Shown here one piece after another: positions 27,507-36,954 of a stretch of 64,000 bases of DNA. Origin of the DNA: CAWHOW01 sp963831005 (GTDB lineage Bacteria; Bacteroidota; Bacteroidia; Bacteroidales; CG2-30-32-10); contig CAWHOW010000042.1 in NCBI GenBank assembly GCA_963831005.1, positions 124,001 to 188,000 on the forward strand, given 5' to 3'. Positions within the stretch are counted from its first letter, which is position 1, and each line of letters starts with the position of its first letter. The notes beneath the pieces were generated by a model that did not search any database, was not told where the DNA came from, and was given only the letters and a program-made list of their open reading frames with translations. Position numbers and translations under genes: made by a program.

Positions 27507-28337
27507 ATGGTAGTAAAGAAAGAACATCCTATCCTTATCCCTTACGATTTTACAGCAGTTTCGAATATTGCTATTACACATGCTGCTAAATTTTCGAAGC
27601 TTAGCGGACAACCCCTGATCATTCTTAACATTGTTGATGAGAGCACACAGAAATTTCTTAAGCAACATAACCTGATTGACCAGTTCTTGAACACACAACT
27701 GGATACTATTTGCAAAAGCACTGCAAAAAAGTTCAAAGTCCCTGTAAGCTACCTTATCAGAAAAGGCAAAATACTATCAATTCGCGATATTGCCGAAGAA
27801 CTTGCTATTTCTTTTATGTTCATCGGTATTGACCAGCCTCACACATTAGCAAGTACTGTGCTGAAAGTGGTTGGGAATTCACCTGCTCCGGTTTATGTTG
27901 TACAGGGGAACATTGAATGGAAAGACATCAATACAATTGTTTTCCCTGTTGACGGATTTGAAGAAACACGACAAAAGACTGCTTGTGCTGTTAAACTGGC
28001 AAAACTCAGTAAGGCTACAGTGAAATTGTTCTCTATTAAACATAAGGAGAAAGAGCTTCATAGCAGCCAGGCAGTGAGGGTTGGTCAAATTGAAAGAATG
28101 TTATATGAAAATGAAATATCTTTTACTACTGAATATGCCAAGCGAAAAAAAGAAGAATTTGCTGATGAACTTCTTGAATACGGCCAAGAGTATAAAACAG
28201 ATATTTTTATTCTGATGAAAACACCAAGGACATATTTCCCGAATCTTTTTATCAATCCTATTGATAAGAAAGTTCTGCTGAATTCACAAAAGATCCCTTC
28301 GGTTTATGTTAACTCCCACGATGTAGGAACTTATTAA
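27507..28337 (+). CDS. Universal stress protein, two tandem UspA domains
   Basis: A 276-residue cytosolic protein with two Usp folds: residues 5-140 (ILIPYDFTAVSNIAITHAAK, then a GIDQPHTLASTVLKVVGNSPAPVYVV end) and 150-276 (TIVFPVDGFEETRQKTACAVKLA). The ATP-binding G-2x-G-9x-G motif is not clear, so nucleotide binding is uncertain. A TTG and a TATACTTTT at 27449-27476 may be its promoter. A bidirectional terminator separates it from the convergent MORN-type gene. Confidence 0.85.
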   Translation: MVVKKEHPILIPYDFTAVSNIAITHAAKFSKLSGQPLIILNIVDESTQKFLKQHNLIDQFLNTQLDTICKSTAKKFKVPVSYLIRKGKILSIRDIAEELAISFMFIGIDQPHTLASTVLKVVGNSPAPVYVVQGNIEWKDINTIVFPVDGFEETRQKTACAVKLAKLSKATVKLFSIKHKEKELHSSQAVRVGQIERMLYENEISFTTEYAKRKKEEFADELLEYGQEYKTDIFILMKTPRTYFPNLFINPIDKKVLLNSQKIPSVYVNSHDVGTY

Positions 28338-28359
28338 TGATCCCAAATTAATATCAATG

Positions 28360-28387
28360 AAAAAGCGCATCATAAATGCGCTTTTTT
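28360..28387. terminator. Bidirectional terminator
   Basis: AAAAAGCGCAT pairs with ATGCGCTTTTT around CATAA, between the convergent usp and MORN-type genes. Confidence 0.88.
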
Positions 28388-28407
28388 ATTTTTTCATTTT
28401 ATGTCAA

Positions 28408-29253
28408 TTACTTCTTTTCAATATCATCCTTATAGTAAATTGTTTTGCTGATATTCCCTTTTTCATCGTATTCAAGCCATTTGCCCTCCTTCTTACCATT
28501 AACATAACTACCGGTGATCTTTAATAACTTTCCTGCATCAGGAGATATATTATTAGTTAATGGAGCAGTCGAACCGGACGTGGTTACCTTTTTAGCTACC
28601 AGGTTGGTATCATAATATTCTTTGTAAACACCTGTTTCAATATTATTTACATAAGGATCCTCTGACTGCACATTGCCGTCTGTATAATAATTTTTGTTTA
28701 TTCCTTCAAACTTTCCATTTTTATATATGTATTCTGCTAAAAGTTTGCCTTCAGTATTATACCATTTGGAAACACCTTCACGCTCGCCATTAACATAATT
28801 ACCTTCTTCCTGTATTTTGCTGGTGCTTTCGTAATAATTCTTCTTAAGCCCATTCAGCAATCCTTTCTTATAATATGATTCGCTAAGAAGCCTTCCGCCT
28901 GAGGCAAAAGAACGCTGAACTCCGTCGAGCATATCATTTCTATAATTTGCTTCAGCTTTATAATAACCGTTATCGTCAATAGTGATAGCAATTCCATCCT
29001 TTTTACCATCATCATATGATTCAATTTTATTAACAAGCCCTTTTCCACTATATATAGTCCATGTTCCATCTTTTAAGTTGTCTTCATACTTGCCTTTCAC
29101 CAGAACACTGTTAACAGATTCTTCCCAATATCCCTGCTTCATGCCTTTTGAATCTGTTTTGTTAATGGTATCGCCATTTACCACTTTAGACGTTTGTCCA
29201 AATACAATCATTGACATTGAAACTGCCAATAAAAATAAACTCAACTTTTTCAT
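28408..29253 (-). CDS. Exported MORN/YwqK-type repeat protein
   Basis: A 281-residue protein with signal peptide MKKLSLFLLAVSMSMIVFGQ and about nine repeats of the MORN/YwqK type (for example DGTWTIYSGKGLVNKIESYDDGKKDG and YVNGEREGVSKWYNTEGKLL). Database entries often call these YwqK antitoxins, but nothing here shows an antitoxin role; a periplasmic or surface beta-hairpin repeat protein is the safer reading. AAAGGAG lies 5 nt before the ATG. It is 18 bp downstream of the SPFH gene and may share its transcript. Confidence 0.75.
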   Translation of the reverse strand: MKKLSLFLLAVSMSMIVFGQTSKVVNGDTINKTDSKGMKQGYWEESVNSVLVKGKYEDNLKDGTWTIYSGKGLVNKIESYDDGKKDGIAITIDDNGYYKAEANYRNDMLDGVQRSFASGGRLLSESYYKKGLLNGLKKNYYESTSKIQEEGNYVNGEREGVSKWYNTEGKLLAEYIYKNGKFEGINKNYYTDGNVQSEDPYVNNIETGVYKEYYDTNLVAKKVTTSGSTAPLTNNISPDAGKLLKITGSYVNGKKEGKWLEYDEKGNISKTIYYKDDIEKK

Positions 29254-29271
29254 ATATACTCCTTTTTAATA

Positions 29272-30381
29272 TTATTGCTGCGGAACTTGCGGTGGCAGTG
29301 GTGGCGGAACAGGTGCGAACAACTTAGAAACTTCGGGAACCTGCCCTGCTGCTGTCCATGCTGCCATGCCGTTCTTCCAGATCAACGTATCTTTAGTTAA
29401 CTGGTTGCTTTGTATCATCTGTGTAAGCTGCTGCTCGCCAAAAGGTCCTGTCTGCTGACCATTTACTGCTACATAGAACTGTGCTAATGGCGGCGGAATT
29501 CCCTGCTGCTGATTAACATTCTGGTTCTGATTCATATTCTGCCCCATTTGGTTAGCCATGGCAAAGCCCATACCCATGCCTATACCGGCGCCTGCATTAC
29601 CTCCGGGGTTTTTAGCTGCATCCTCAATTCCCATAGCTGTCTGGTATTGTGTAAAGGCACCCAAGTTACCAATTACGCCCATGCTGGTACGCTTATCCAT
29701 AGCGGCTTCTACTTCCGGAGGAAGAGAAATATTCTCTACGAGGAATTTTGTAAGCTCAATTCCATAATCCATGAATTCCGGACCTATTTTGTCAAATACA
29801 AACTTTGATAGATCATCATAATTTGAAGCAAGATCGAGAACGGGAATTTTGCTTTGGCCTAGAATATTGGTGAAACGGGTAATAGTAATATCTTTCAACT
29901 GTTCAGTTATCTTATCAGTAGTGAAAGTGCCATCGGTACCAGCCACTTCTTTAATGAACTTAACAGGATCTTTAATTTTAAATGCATAATTGCCAAATGC
30001 CCTAATGCGCACTACGCCAAACTCGGCATCACGCATCATGATAGGGTTTTTGGTTCCCCATTTCTGGTCGGTAAAGTTCTTGGTGTTGCAGAAATACACT
30101 TCGGCAAGGAAAGGGCTGTGGAAACCATATTTCCAGCCTTTCAGCGTGGTGAGGACAGGCATGTTTTCCGTTTCCAGGGTATGTATGCCGGGCTGAAACA
30201 CATCAGCAATCTGACCTTCATTGATGAATACGGCCACCTGCGATTCCCTAACAGTGAGCTTTGCACCGTATTTTATCTCGTTGTTGTAACGTTCAAAGCG
30301 GTGTATCATTGTATCATTGGAAGGATCCAGCCACTCGATGATATCTATAAATTCGCCTTTAATTTTATCTAATAGTCCCAT
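29272..30381 (-). CDS. SPFH-domain protein with C-terminal GYF_2 domain
   Basis: A 369-residue cytosolic protein. Residues 1-240 form an SPFH/band-7-like domain of the YdjI (virion-core-like) type, starting MGLLDKIKGEFIDIIEWLD and including FKRYNNEIKYGAKLTVRES-like sequence. Residues 260-300 are rich in glycine, asparagine and glutamine. Residues 302-355 are a GYF_2 domain (FYVAVNGQQTGPFGEQQL, LIWKNGMAAWTAAGQVPE), and a proline tail follows. Proteins of this type scaffold membranes and often accompany PspA or zinc-ribbon proteins. It lies 110 bp downstream of tandem array D. Confidence 0.85.
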   Translation of the reverse strand: MGLLDKIKGEFIDIIEWLDPSNDTMIHRFERYNNEIKYGAKLTVRESQVAVFINEGQIADVFQPGIHTLETENMPVLTTLKGWKYGFHSPFLAEVYFCNTKNFTDQKWGTKNPIMMRDAEFGVVRIRAFGNYAFKIKDPVKFIKEVAGTDGTFTTDKITEQLKDITITRFTNILGQSKIPVLDLASNYDDLSKFVFDKIGPEFMDYGIELTKFLVENISLPPEVEAAMDKRTSMGVIGNLGAFTQYQTAMGIEDAAKNPGGNAGAGIGMGMGFAMANQMGQNMNQNQNVNQQQGIPPPLAQFYVAVNGQQTGPFGEQQLTQMIQSNQLTKDTLIWKNGMAAWTAAGQVPEVSKLFAPVPPPLPPQVPQQ

Positions 30382-30533
30382 GTTATTTTGATTTAAGATT
30401 TACGAATTATGATTTTTGAATTAGTGAATAGCAAAAATAGTCAAAAAGAAGTATTGTTTTAAAATTATTTATTATTAAAAAAAGTTAATTGATGCGACAG
30501 CATAATGCTATGAAGTTACTTTATGGCATTGTG
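30382..30533. other. AT-rich upstream region of the SPFH gene
   Basis: This AT-rich stretch should hold the promoter of the leftward SPFH gene. No unambiguous box was identified. Confidence 0.4.
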
Positions 30534-31070
30534 ATGCGTATTTGCTTACATGAGCAGTTCATTCGTATTCATGTGAATCGTATTTTATCACTTGCGAAGG
30601 AGATTTGCATACGTGCGAATCGTATTCCATCACTTGCGAAGGAGATTCGCATACGTGTGAATCGTATTCAATCACTTGCGAAGCTCATTCACATATATAT
30701 GAATCGTATTCAATCATAATCGTGCTACATTCGCATTAATGTGAATCGTATTCACATATTATCAAGGTGCATTCGATTGAATGTAAATCGTATTCACACA
30801 TTATGGAATCTCCTTCGCTTGAATGTAAATCGTATTCACACATTATCGAGGTACATTCATTTGAATGTAAATCGTACTCACATATTACCAAGGTACATTC
30901 GCTTGAATGTAAATCGTATTCACACATTATGGAATCTCCTTCGCTTGAATGTAAATCGTATTCACACATTATGGAATCTCCTTCGCTTGAATGTAAATCG
31001 TATTCACACATTATTGAGGTGCATTCGCTTGAATGTAAATCGTATTCGTACATATGCGAGGTTCACTCGC
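30534..31070. repeat. Tandem array D: about thirteen 42-bp units
   Basis: AATCGTATT recurs every 42 nt at 30576, 30618, 30660, 30702, 30744, 30786, 30828, 30870, 30912, 30954, 30996 and 31038. The left four units use the half CTTGCGAAGGAGATTCGCA; the right units use ATTATGGAATCTCCTTCGCT or GAGGTGCATTCGCTTG. Each unit splits into two 21-bp halves. Short inverted repeats are GAATCGTATTC and GCGAAGGAGATTCGC. Open frames on both strands are by-products of the period. Confidence 0.93.
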
Positions 31071-31183
31071 TTAAATGCACTGTTACATTGTTAAGATTTA
31101 AGCATTTTTTTCCTAAGCTAAGGGGAAAACAAACGAACATTCAAACAATTGAACAAATGAATTGAGAATTGAAGACTGGAACC

Positions 31184-32489
31184 TTAAAGTTTTCCATACA
31201 AATCGAAAGCCTCTGCCGAAGTAATTTTAACATTGCAGAACTGCCCTATTAGATTGGCTTTACCTTTTGTTTTAATTAGAACTTCGTTATCCACTTCGGG
31301 AGAATCATATTCGGTGCGGCCTACAAGATAATCGTTCTCTTTCCTGTCGATAATAACTTTCAGGGTTTTCCCAATTAATGCTTTATTCTTTTCTAAAGAT
31401 ATATCCTGCTGCAGCTGCATCAGCGAGTCAACTCTTTGCTGTTTTACTTTTGCACTTACATTATCTTTTAATTTGAATGCCTTGGTAGATTCTTCATGAG
31501 AATAAGTAAAAACGCCCAACCTGTCGAACTTAACATCGCTGACAAAGTTCATTAATTCATTGAAGTCTTTCTCAGTTTCGCCCGGGTAGCCTACAATTAA
31601 TGAAGTACGAAGAGCAATACCTGGAACTTCTTTTTTAATTCTCTCAATAAGTTTCAATGTTCCCTTTTTATCAATCGCCCTGTTCATAGACTTTAGCAGC
31701 TTATCGCTTATATGCTGGAAAGGAATGTCAAGATAGTTGCAAATGTTATCATGTTCTCTCATTACCTTTAAGAACATCCATAGGAAAAGCGGCAGGATAA
31801 GCATATTGCAGGCGTATCCATTCAATGTTCTTTATATCGGATAGTTTCTCAAGCAAAGAAGCAAGCTTTCGTTTTTTATAAATATCAACTCCGTAATATG
31901 TCAGGTCCTGAGCTATAAGTACCAGTTCTTTTACTCCTTGTTCTGCCAGTAAAGATGCCTCATTTATAATTTCCTTAACAGGTTTGGAAACATGTTTTCC
32001 TCTTATCAATGGAATGGCGCAGAAAGAGCATTTACGGTCGCAACCTTCGGCAATCTTTAAATATGCATAATGCTGAGGAGTTGTTAAATGCCTTTCACCA
32101 AGCAATTCTTTTTTATAATCGGCATCAAGGGAACTTAAAATCTTTTTTAAATCATTCACACCAAAATAGGCATCCACTTCAGGGATCTCTTTCTTTAGTT
32201 CTTCATAATAGCGAGCGGAAAGGCAACCTGTAACAATTACTTTCTTCACTGTTCCTGCTTTTTTAGCAGCAACTACATTTAAAATTGTATCAATGGATTC
32301 CTGCTTGGCATCGTTTATAAAACCACAGGTATTAATGATAACTATATCATGAGGTTCGGAAGAATCGTGAGATACTTTAAAATTGGCAGCATCAAGCTGC
32401 TTTAGCATGACTTCCGAATCGACAAGGTTCTTAGAACAACCAAGGGTTATAACATTTACTGTTACCGGTAAAGATCTTTTTGTTTTCAA
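31184..32489 (-). CDS. rimO: Ribosomal protein uS12 methylthiotransferase RimO (frameshift in sequence)
   Basis: A radical-SAM enzyme that methylthiolates Asp89 of uS12. With one extra base removed near 31764-31769 the frame gives 434 residues, the family norm. The UPF0004 domain has VITLGCSKNLVDSE and NTCGF, the radical SAM cluster is CDRKCSFCAIP, and a TRAM domain closes the protein (LIGQFCNVKITSAEAFDLYG). The break separates AFPMDVLK from VMREHDN at an AAAGG run. The gene is conserved on both sides of it, so a sequencing indel is likely. It is the last gene of the rpmG operon. Confidence 0.9.
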
Positions 32490-32517
32490 AAATGAAGATA
32501 TGAATTAATTGTGGAGA

Positions 32518-33472
32518 TCAACCGTTGAAAAGGGAATCAACGAATTCTTTCTTATCAAATACCTGGAGGTCTTCTAACCCCTCGCCTACCCCGATATATT
32601 TAACCGGAATCTTGAACTGGTCGGATATGCCAATTACAACACCACCTTTAGCAGTACCATCAAGTTTAGTAATTGCAAGAGCATTCACTTCAGTGGCAAG
32701 TGTAAATTGTTTTGCCTGTTCAAAAGCATTCTGACCAGTAGAAGCATCAAGCACAAGAAGAATTTCATGAGGTGCATCGGGAATAACCTTTGTCATTACC
32801 TTCTTTATCTTAGAAAGCTCGTTCATCAGGTTCACTTTATTATGAAGACGCCCGGCAGTATCAATAATAACAACATCAGCATTTTTTGATTTTGCAGAAG
32901 CAAGGGTATCAAATGCCACAGATGCCGGGTCAGCTCCCATTCCCTGCGATACGATAGGAACACCAACTCTTTCCGCCCAAATTGTTAACTGGTTCACTGC
33001 AGCAGCCCTGAATGTATCGGATGCTCCAAGTACAACTGATTTGCCTGCTTTTTTCAATTGGTATGCAAGTTTCCCGATAGTAGTTGTTTTTCCCACACCA
33101 TTCACCCCTACTACCATTATCACGTAAGGGCCGTCAGTCTTGGGAATATCAAAAGTGTCATTACTCAGTGTATTTGATTCTTCAAGCAGGGAGCCAATTT
33201 CTTCGCGAAGTATCCTGTTTAATTCAGAAGTTCCCAAGGTATTTATCGGCAGCAACACGTTTTTCAATACGTTCAATGATCCTTAATGTGGTTTCAACGC
33301 CGACATCGGATGAAACAAGGATCTCTTCCAGGTTATCAAGCACGTCTTCATCAACCTTCGATTTTCCTACGATGGCTTTGGAAATCCTGGAGAATACATT
33401 CTCTTTGGTCTTGGCAAGACCTTTATCAAGACTTTCTTTTTTTTCTTTGCTGAATAAACCGAATAAACCCAT
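32518..33472 (-). CDS. ftsY: Signal recognition particle receptor FtsY (frameshift in sequence)
   Basis: The SRP receptor GTPase that docks ribosomes to the Sec machinery. Removing one base near 33231-33235 joins ADKYLG to TSELNRIL and gives 317 residues. The N domain starts MGLFGLFSKEKKESLDKGLAKT, the G1 motif is GVNGVGKTTTIGKLA, DTAGR is G3 and TKLDGTAKGG is G4. FtsY is essential in most bacteria, so the break is probably a sequencing error. The order rpmG-DUF4295-ftsY-rimO is typical of Bacteroidota. Confidence 0.93.
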
Positions 33473-33579
33473 TTTTATGTTTTCCTCGATGCTTTATAAG
33501 AAATCAAAAAGCTTTTTTCACGACCGGAAAAAAGCTTTCAAATCACAGTAAATACTGAAATATCAATACCGAAACAGGA

Positions 33580-33735
33580 TTATTTTTTTGCCAAAAATTC
33601 TTTTACCTGATCGTTTGGAACAATATCTTCCTTGAATGAATAAGCCCCGGTCTTTGGGGACTTTACCATACGGATTACCTTTGCAAAATCTTTGCCGGTA
33701 GTGGTTTTCATTGATGCAACAACTTTCTTTGCCAT
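33580..33735 (-). CDS. DUF4295 small basic protein
   Basis: A 51-residue protein starting MAKKVVASMKTTTGKDFAKV and ending KEFLAKK. It matches the Bacteroidota DUF4295 family, which is encoded between rpmG and ftsY and is probably ribosome-associated. It begins 8 bp after the rpmG stop. It is missed by simple length cut-offs. Confidence 0.85.
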   Translation of the reverse strand: MAKKVVASMKTTTGKDFAKVIRMVKSPKTGAYSFKEDIVPNDQVKEFLAKK

Positions 33736-33743
33736 GGTATTAC

Positions 33744-33932
33744 TTATTTAATTTCTTTATGAACAGTCATTTTCTTTAAAATAGGGTTGTATTTCTTCAA
33801 CTCCAGTCTTTCAGGGGTATTCTTTTTGTTTTTTGTGGTAATATAACGTGATGTACCCGGTAAGCCGGTTGCTTTATGCTCAGTACATTCCAGTATTACC
33901 TGTCCCCTGGCTTCTTTACTTTTCTTTGCCAT
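33744..33932 (-). CDS. rpmG: Ribosomal protein bL33
   Basis: A 62-residue bL33: MAKKSKEARGQVILECTEH, RYITTKNKKNTPERLELKK and the end MTVHKEIK. It lacks the paired zinc cysteines, with only one Cys, so it is the C-minus type. In many relatives rpmB (bL28) precedes it; here a promoter and then a toxin-antitoxin operon do, so rpmB must lie elsewhere. Confidence 0.95.
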   Translation of the reverse strand: MAKKSKEARGQVILECTEHKATGLPGTSRYITTKNKKNTPERLELKKYNPILKKMTVHKEIK

Positions 33933-33954
33933 TTTTGTTTAATTTTAAGAGGTG

Positions 33955-33985
33955 CAAAATTATAAACTTTTTTAATATAAACAAA
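33955..33985 (-). promoter_or_regulatory. Promoter of rpmG-DUF4295-ftsY-rimO
   Basis: On the minus strand TTTG (33985-33982) and TAATTTTG (33962-33955) are 19 nt apart, an exact Bacteroidota -33/-7 promoter. Transcription would start about 16 nt before rpmG. Confidence 0.75.
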
Positions 33986-34010
33986 GAAAGCTTGAAAAAT
34001 TATCGTAATT

Positions 34011-34045
34011 AAAAAAAGGACTTCGCTTTACGAAGTCCTTTTTTA
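34011..34045 (-). terminator. Terminator after the toxin-antitoxin operon
   Basis: AAAAAGGACTTCG pairs with CGAAGTCCTTTTT around CTTTA, with T-runs on both sides. Confidence 0.85.
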
Positions 34046-34174
34046 GTGAATTAGTAAATTAGGGTTTTAGTAAATAGGTTATTAGGTTATTAATATTTAT
34101 AAGCTGTCCTATTTCACTCTTTATCTTTTGCATGCTTTACTTGGCACGAGCCAAATGTTTGCAACAACGGGGTG

Positions 34175-34324
34175 TTATTTATTTGAATATTTTAATCGTC
34201 TTTTAGCAAAATATTCTTTTAATTGCTCAAAGTTCATACCTTCAATTTCCTTGCTGATAGCTGTTCTAACTTCTCGCATGAATTGAACGGCATCAAAGGC
34301 TTTTTCTTTTTTAATCTTCTTCAT
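34175..34324 (-). CDS. Probable antitoxin of a PIN toxin pair
   Basis: A 49-residue basic helical protein (MKKIKKEKAFDAVQFMREVR, then EIEGMNFEQLKEYFAKRR). Its size, charge and position, overlapping the PIN gene by 14 nt, fit the antitoxin half of a VapBC-like pair. No DNA-binding domain is obvious at this length. The gene order toxin then antitoxin is the reverse of classical vapBC. Confidence 0.6.
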   Translation of the reverse strand: MKKIKKEKAFDAVQFMREVRTAISKEIEGMNFEQLKEYFAKRRLKYSNK

Positions 34325-34784
34325 TGTAAACAATTTCATTTGGTGAACGAATATCAATTGTAGGATAACCTAACTTCATATTTACGCCATTGTATCCTCT
34401 GATTCGGGTGTAATTAACAATGTGTTTAAAATTCCAGCTAAGTAATATGTCAACCTGATGCAATGTTGCAATAGCAATGTGAAAACAATCTTCACGACTT
34501 GTCTGTCCGACAACTTTTTCTAACAAATAAGTATCAGCTAAAGCTACTGCTTCTTCTGTCAGTTCCACTCTTGTAACATACTTTACCGGTAACTCCTTTA
34601 TTAAATCCCTCACTCTTTGAGGCGCTCCCAGCAACTCGTCGTCGGTTACAGAAGAATATATTATCTGGAAACGACCTTGTTTTACTTCTTCAAAAAACAA
34701 CCGGGTTTCTGATTCAAATTCTTCGTCATAATATCCACCTACAACTGAAGTATCAATATATATTTTAATTTTTCTGCGTTCCAT
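34311..34784 (-). CDS. PIN-domain ribonuclease toxin
   Basis: A 157-residue PIN-fold protein. IYIDTSVVGGYYDEEF holds the first active-site Asp, SSVTDDELLGAP a glutamate or aspartate, REDCFHIAIATLHQVDILLSWNF the third and fourth acidic sites. PIN toxins cut RNA, often tRNA or rRNA, when not held by their antitoxin. The downstream small gene overlaps by 14 nt, implying translational coupling. Confidence 0.8.
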   Translation of the reverse strand: MERRKIKIYIDTSVVGGYYDEEFESETRLFFEEVKQGRFQIIYSSVTDDELLGAPQRVRDLIKELPVKYVTRVELTEEAVALADTYLLEKVVGQTSREDCFHIAIATLHQVDILLSWNFKHIVNYTRIRGYNGVNMKLGYPTIDIRSPNEIVYNEED

Positions 34785-34828
34785 CTTTGCAAAGTTACAA
34801 TTTTTTCTTTTATCATGGTGTTATAATT

Positions 34829-34862
34829 AAAAAAAGGGCAACGCTTTGTGATGCCCTTTTTA
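34829..34862 (-). terminator. Hairpin terminator
   Basis: AAAAGGGCA pairs with TGCCCTTTT, with T-runs on both sides. It lies downstream of the leftward gene at 34956-35294. Confidence 0.7.
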
Positions 34863-34955
34863 AAGTATGCAGGAGGCAGCAGTAGGAATCAATACGTTAT
34901 TCTTTCAATAACTTCTTAAATACCTCTGAATGCAAACAGCAAATAATAGAATAAA

Positions 34956-35294
34956 CTATCTATAATGTTTTTCTATAATTTCCCGAATTGATTTTTCTAA
35001 TTCCTTTCTTCTCTCTATCCAATCATCCTCAAAAAAATAGAAATCTGGAGATGTTTTAAACGATGAAAATGTTGAAATATTTTTACTTAAAACTCTTTCA
35101 ATTATTTCATTATTATCCATAACATTATTAAATGTATCATATTTTGGATCTTGCATAATCAAATCCACATCAAAAGGAAATCTCTTGAAAAAATTATTTT
35201 CGAACGAGCAATAGACAGATTGTTTTAGGTTGTTCTTATCAATTATTGATACAAACCCGATTATTCCATTTTTATTACCAATTAAGTAGTTCAT
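34956..35294 (-). CDS. Hypothetical protein, 112 residues
   Basis: No family is recognised. The protein (MNYLIGNKNGIIGFVSIIDK, with FPFDVDLIMQDPKYDTFNNV) is AT-rich in codon use, has no signal peptide and ends in an amphipathic charged helix (ERRKELEKSIREIIEKH). It is close to the toxin-antitoxin pair and the insertion element, in accessory DNA. Confidence 0.5.
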   Translation of the reverse strand: MNYLIGNKNGIIGFVSIIDKNNLKQSVYCSFENNFFKRFPFDVDLIMQDPKYDTFNNVMDNNEIIERVLSKNISTFSSFKTSPDFYFFEDDWIERRKELEKSIREIIEKHYR

Positions 35295-35367
35295 TATTTT
35301 AGTATTTATTTTTTATTTATTTTCTTGTAATTTTTTCCATTATATAATTATATACTAAGAGCAAATA

Positions 35368-35597
35368 TTAATTTAATCCTATTATCTTTTTTATTGCATC
35401 AATATCTGTAATATCTTCCAGTTTCTTATCAGTTGATTTAAAATCCTCAGATTTGCAAATTGTCAAGAATTTATCAGTAATTTCTATTTGCTTATCAATT
35501 TGTTTTGACCCAGTTAATGACTTGTTACAATTGACCATTAATAATGTATAAGCATTACAGATACTAATAAATCCTTTTTTTATTATTTGTCCTTTAT
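35368..35597 (-). pseudogene. 3' part of the MORN-type gene, cut off by the IS
   Basis: The leftward frame GQIIKKGFISICNAYTLLMV to DIDAIKKIIGLN and a TAA lacks a start. It continues in frame from the gene at 36955-38350 once the insertion element and one copy of the 6-bp duplication are removed: the join reads TAT AAA GGA CAA, YKGQ. It is thus the true C-terminus of that gene. Confidence 0.85.
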
Positions 35598-36954
35598 CAA
35601 TAGTTCGGTAAGAATTTAATGATATAAACAGAGATATGTAAAAAACATAAAGGGACTGTATGTAGGTGCAAAAGAAAAAGCATCAAGCTTTGTTTTATGA
35701 AGAACATTACACTTGATGCTAATAATAAGAGCGAGGCTTTTATTGATGCAATAATAAGAAAAATGACTGGATTGAACAAAGCCAAGCAAAAGTTTATGAT
35801 AAGCATATTCATGTTGTATTTAGGATTACGAGGCAGATATAATTTTCTAAACATGGCACGGTACGGGGATTACGGAGAACAGACATATAGGAATCAATTT
35901 GATAAGGCATTCGATTTTATTGAATTTAATACGAACCTGATAAAGTCAAACTGTTCCCGTCATTTGGTAAATGTATTCGACCCGAGCTATATTCCAAAAA
36001 GCGGAAAAGAAACGGAGCATCTTGGAAAATTTTGGAGCGGGTGTTCGCAAAAGGTATTAAAGGGAATAGAGATAGGTGGGTTTGCCGTAATAGATGTTGA
36101 AAACAATACAGCTTTTTCTTTGGAAGCCATTCAAACACCATCAACGAAGGAACTTAAAACAGAAGGTAAAACATTGGTGACGCACTATGTGTCTTTGGTA
36201 ATTGAACGAAAAGAAAGATTAATATCTTTTTCACGGTATTTGGCAGTTGATGGATATTTTGCAAAAAAAGAATTCATAAATCCAATAATGAATCAAACCG
36301 AGCTACAAGTGGTTAGCAAAATGCGGAGTGATGCAAACCTGTATTATATTTACAAAGGAGAAGCAACTGGTTTACGAGGCAGACCAAGAACATTAGATGG
36401 CAAATTAAAGATGCAGCAGATCGATAAACGACGAATCAAATGTTGCTATGAAGATGATGAAATAAAAATATATGAAGGTGTTGTTTACAGCAAGTCATTA
36501 AAGCGAAAGATAAAACTGTCCTATATTGAACAAAGCAATGGGGCATATGCGGTACTATTTTCAACGGATTTAGATTTGGATGGACAAACAATTTACCTGT
36601 ATTACAAAGGTAGGTACCAAATTGAATTTTTGTTCAGGGATGCAAAACAATATACAGGATTAACAGAATGCCAGGCAAGAAGTGAAAGTAAAATGCACTT
36701 TCATTTTAATGCCTCTTTGACTGCTGTTTCAATTGCCAAAGCGGTTTACTTTTTAAAGTATAGAAAAGCTAAAACTGAATCATTTTCCATGTGTGATATA
36801 AAAACAATGCATCTCAATAAAATCATGGCAGATAGAATTTTTGCAAACTTAGAAATTGATATGAGTTGCAAAAAAATAAAAAGAGTTTATCGTGATGCCT
36901 TGTGGTTAGGCAAAATTGCTTGTTGAATATTGTAAATAAATTAACGGACTATTG
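35598..36954 (+). mobile_element. IS4-family insertion sequence, 1357 bp
   Basis: The ends are imperfect inverted repeats: CAATAGTTCGGTAAG at the left, and on the opposite strand CAATAGTCCGTTAAT at the right. CTTTAT directly before (35592-35597) and directly after (36955-36960) is the target duplication. One transposase gene fills the element. A 9-bp inverted repeat (35678-35686 with 35712-35720) brackets the transposase start codon. Confidence 0.92.
35697..36926 (+). CDS. IS4-family DDE transposase
   Basis: A 409-residue transposase, apparently intact. The IS4 signature Y-2-R-3-E-6-K is seen in YKGRYQIEFLFRDAK (about residues 304-318), with the catalytic Glu. Earlier acidic residues are in VFDPSYIPKSGK (about 94-105) and YLAVDGYFAKK (about 183-193), the expected first and second Asp. 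The upstream hairpin around the start codon may limit translation from outside transcripts. Confidence 0.9.
   Translation: MKNITLDANNKSEAFIDAIIRKMTGLNKAKQKFMISIFMLYLGLRGRYNFLNMARYGDYGEQTYRNQFDKAFDFIEFNTNLIKSNCSRHLVNVFDPSYIPKSGKETEHLGKFWSGCSQKVLKGIEIGGFAVIDVENNTAFSLEAIQTPSTKELKTEGKTLVTHYVSLVIERKERLISFSRYLAVDGYFAKKEFINPIMNQTELQVVSKMRSDANLYYIYKGEATGLRGRPRTLDGKLKMQQIDKRRIKCCYEDDEIKIYEGVVYSKSLKRKIKLSYIEQSNGAYAVLFSTDLDLDGQTIYLYYKGRYQIEFLFRDAKQYTGLTECQARSESKMHFHFNASLTAVSIAKAVYFLKYRKAKTESFSMCDIKTMHLNKIMADRIFANLEIDMSCKKIKRVYRDALWLGKIAC

Noticed and set aside
28408..29253. Toxin-antitoxin assignment for the YwqK/MORN proteins
   Set aside because: The label is a database habit. The proteins have signal peptides and no toxin partner here.
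30489..31165. Overlapping open frames on both strands in array D
   Set aside because: The 42-bp period keeps several frames open. Composition is that of the repeat, and no initiation signals are seen.
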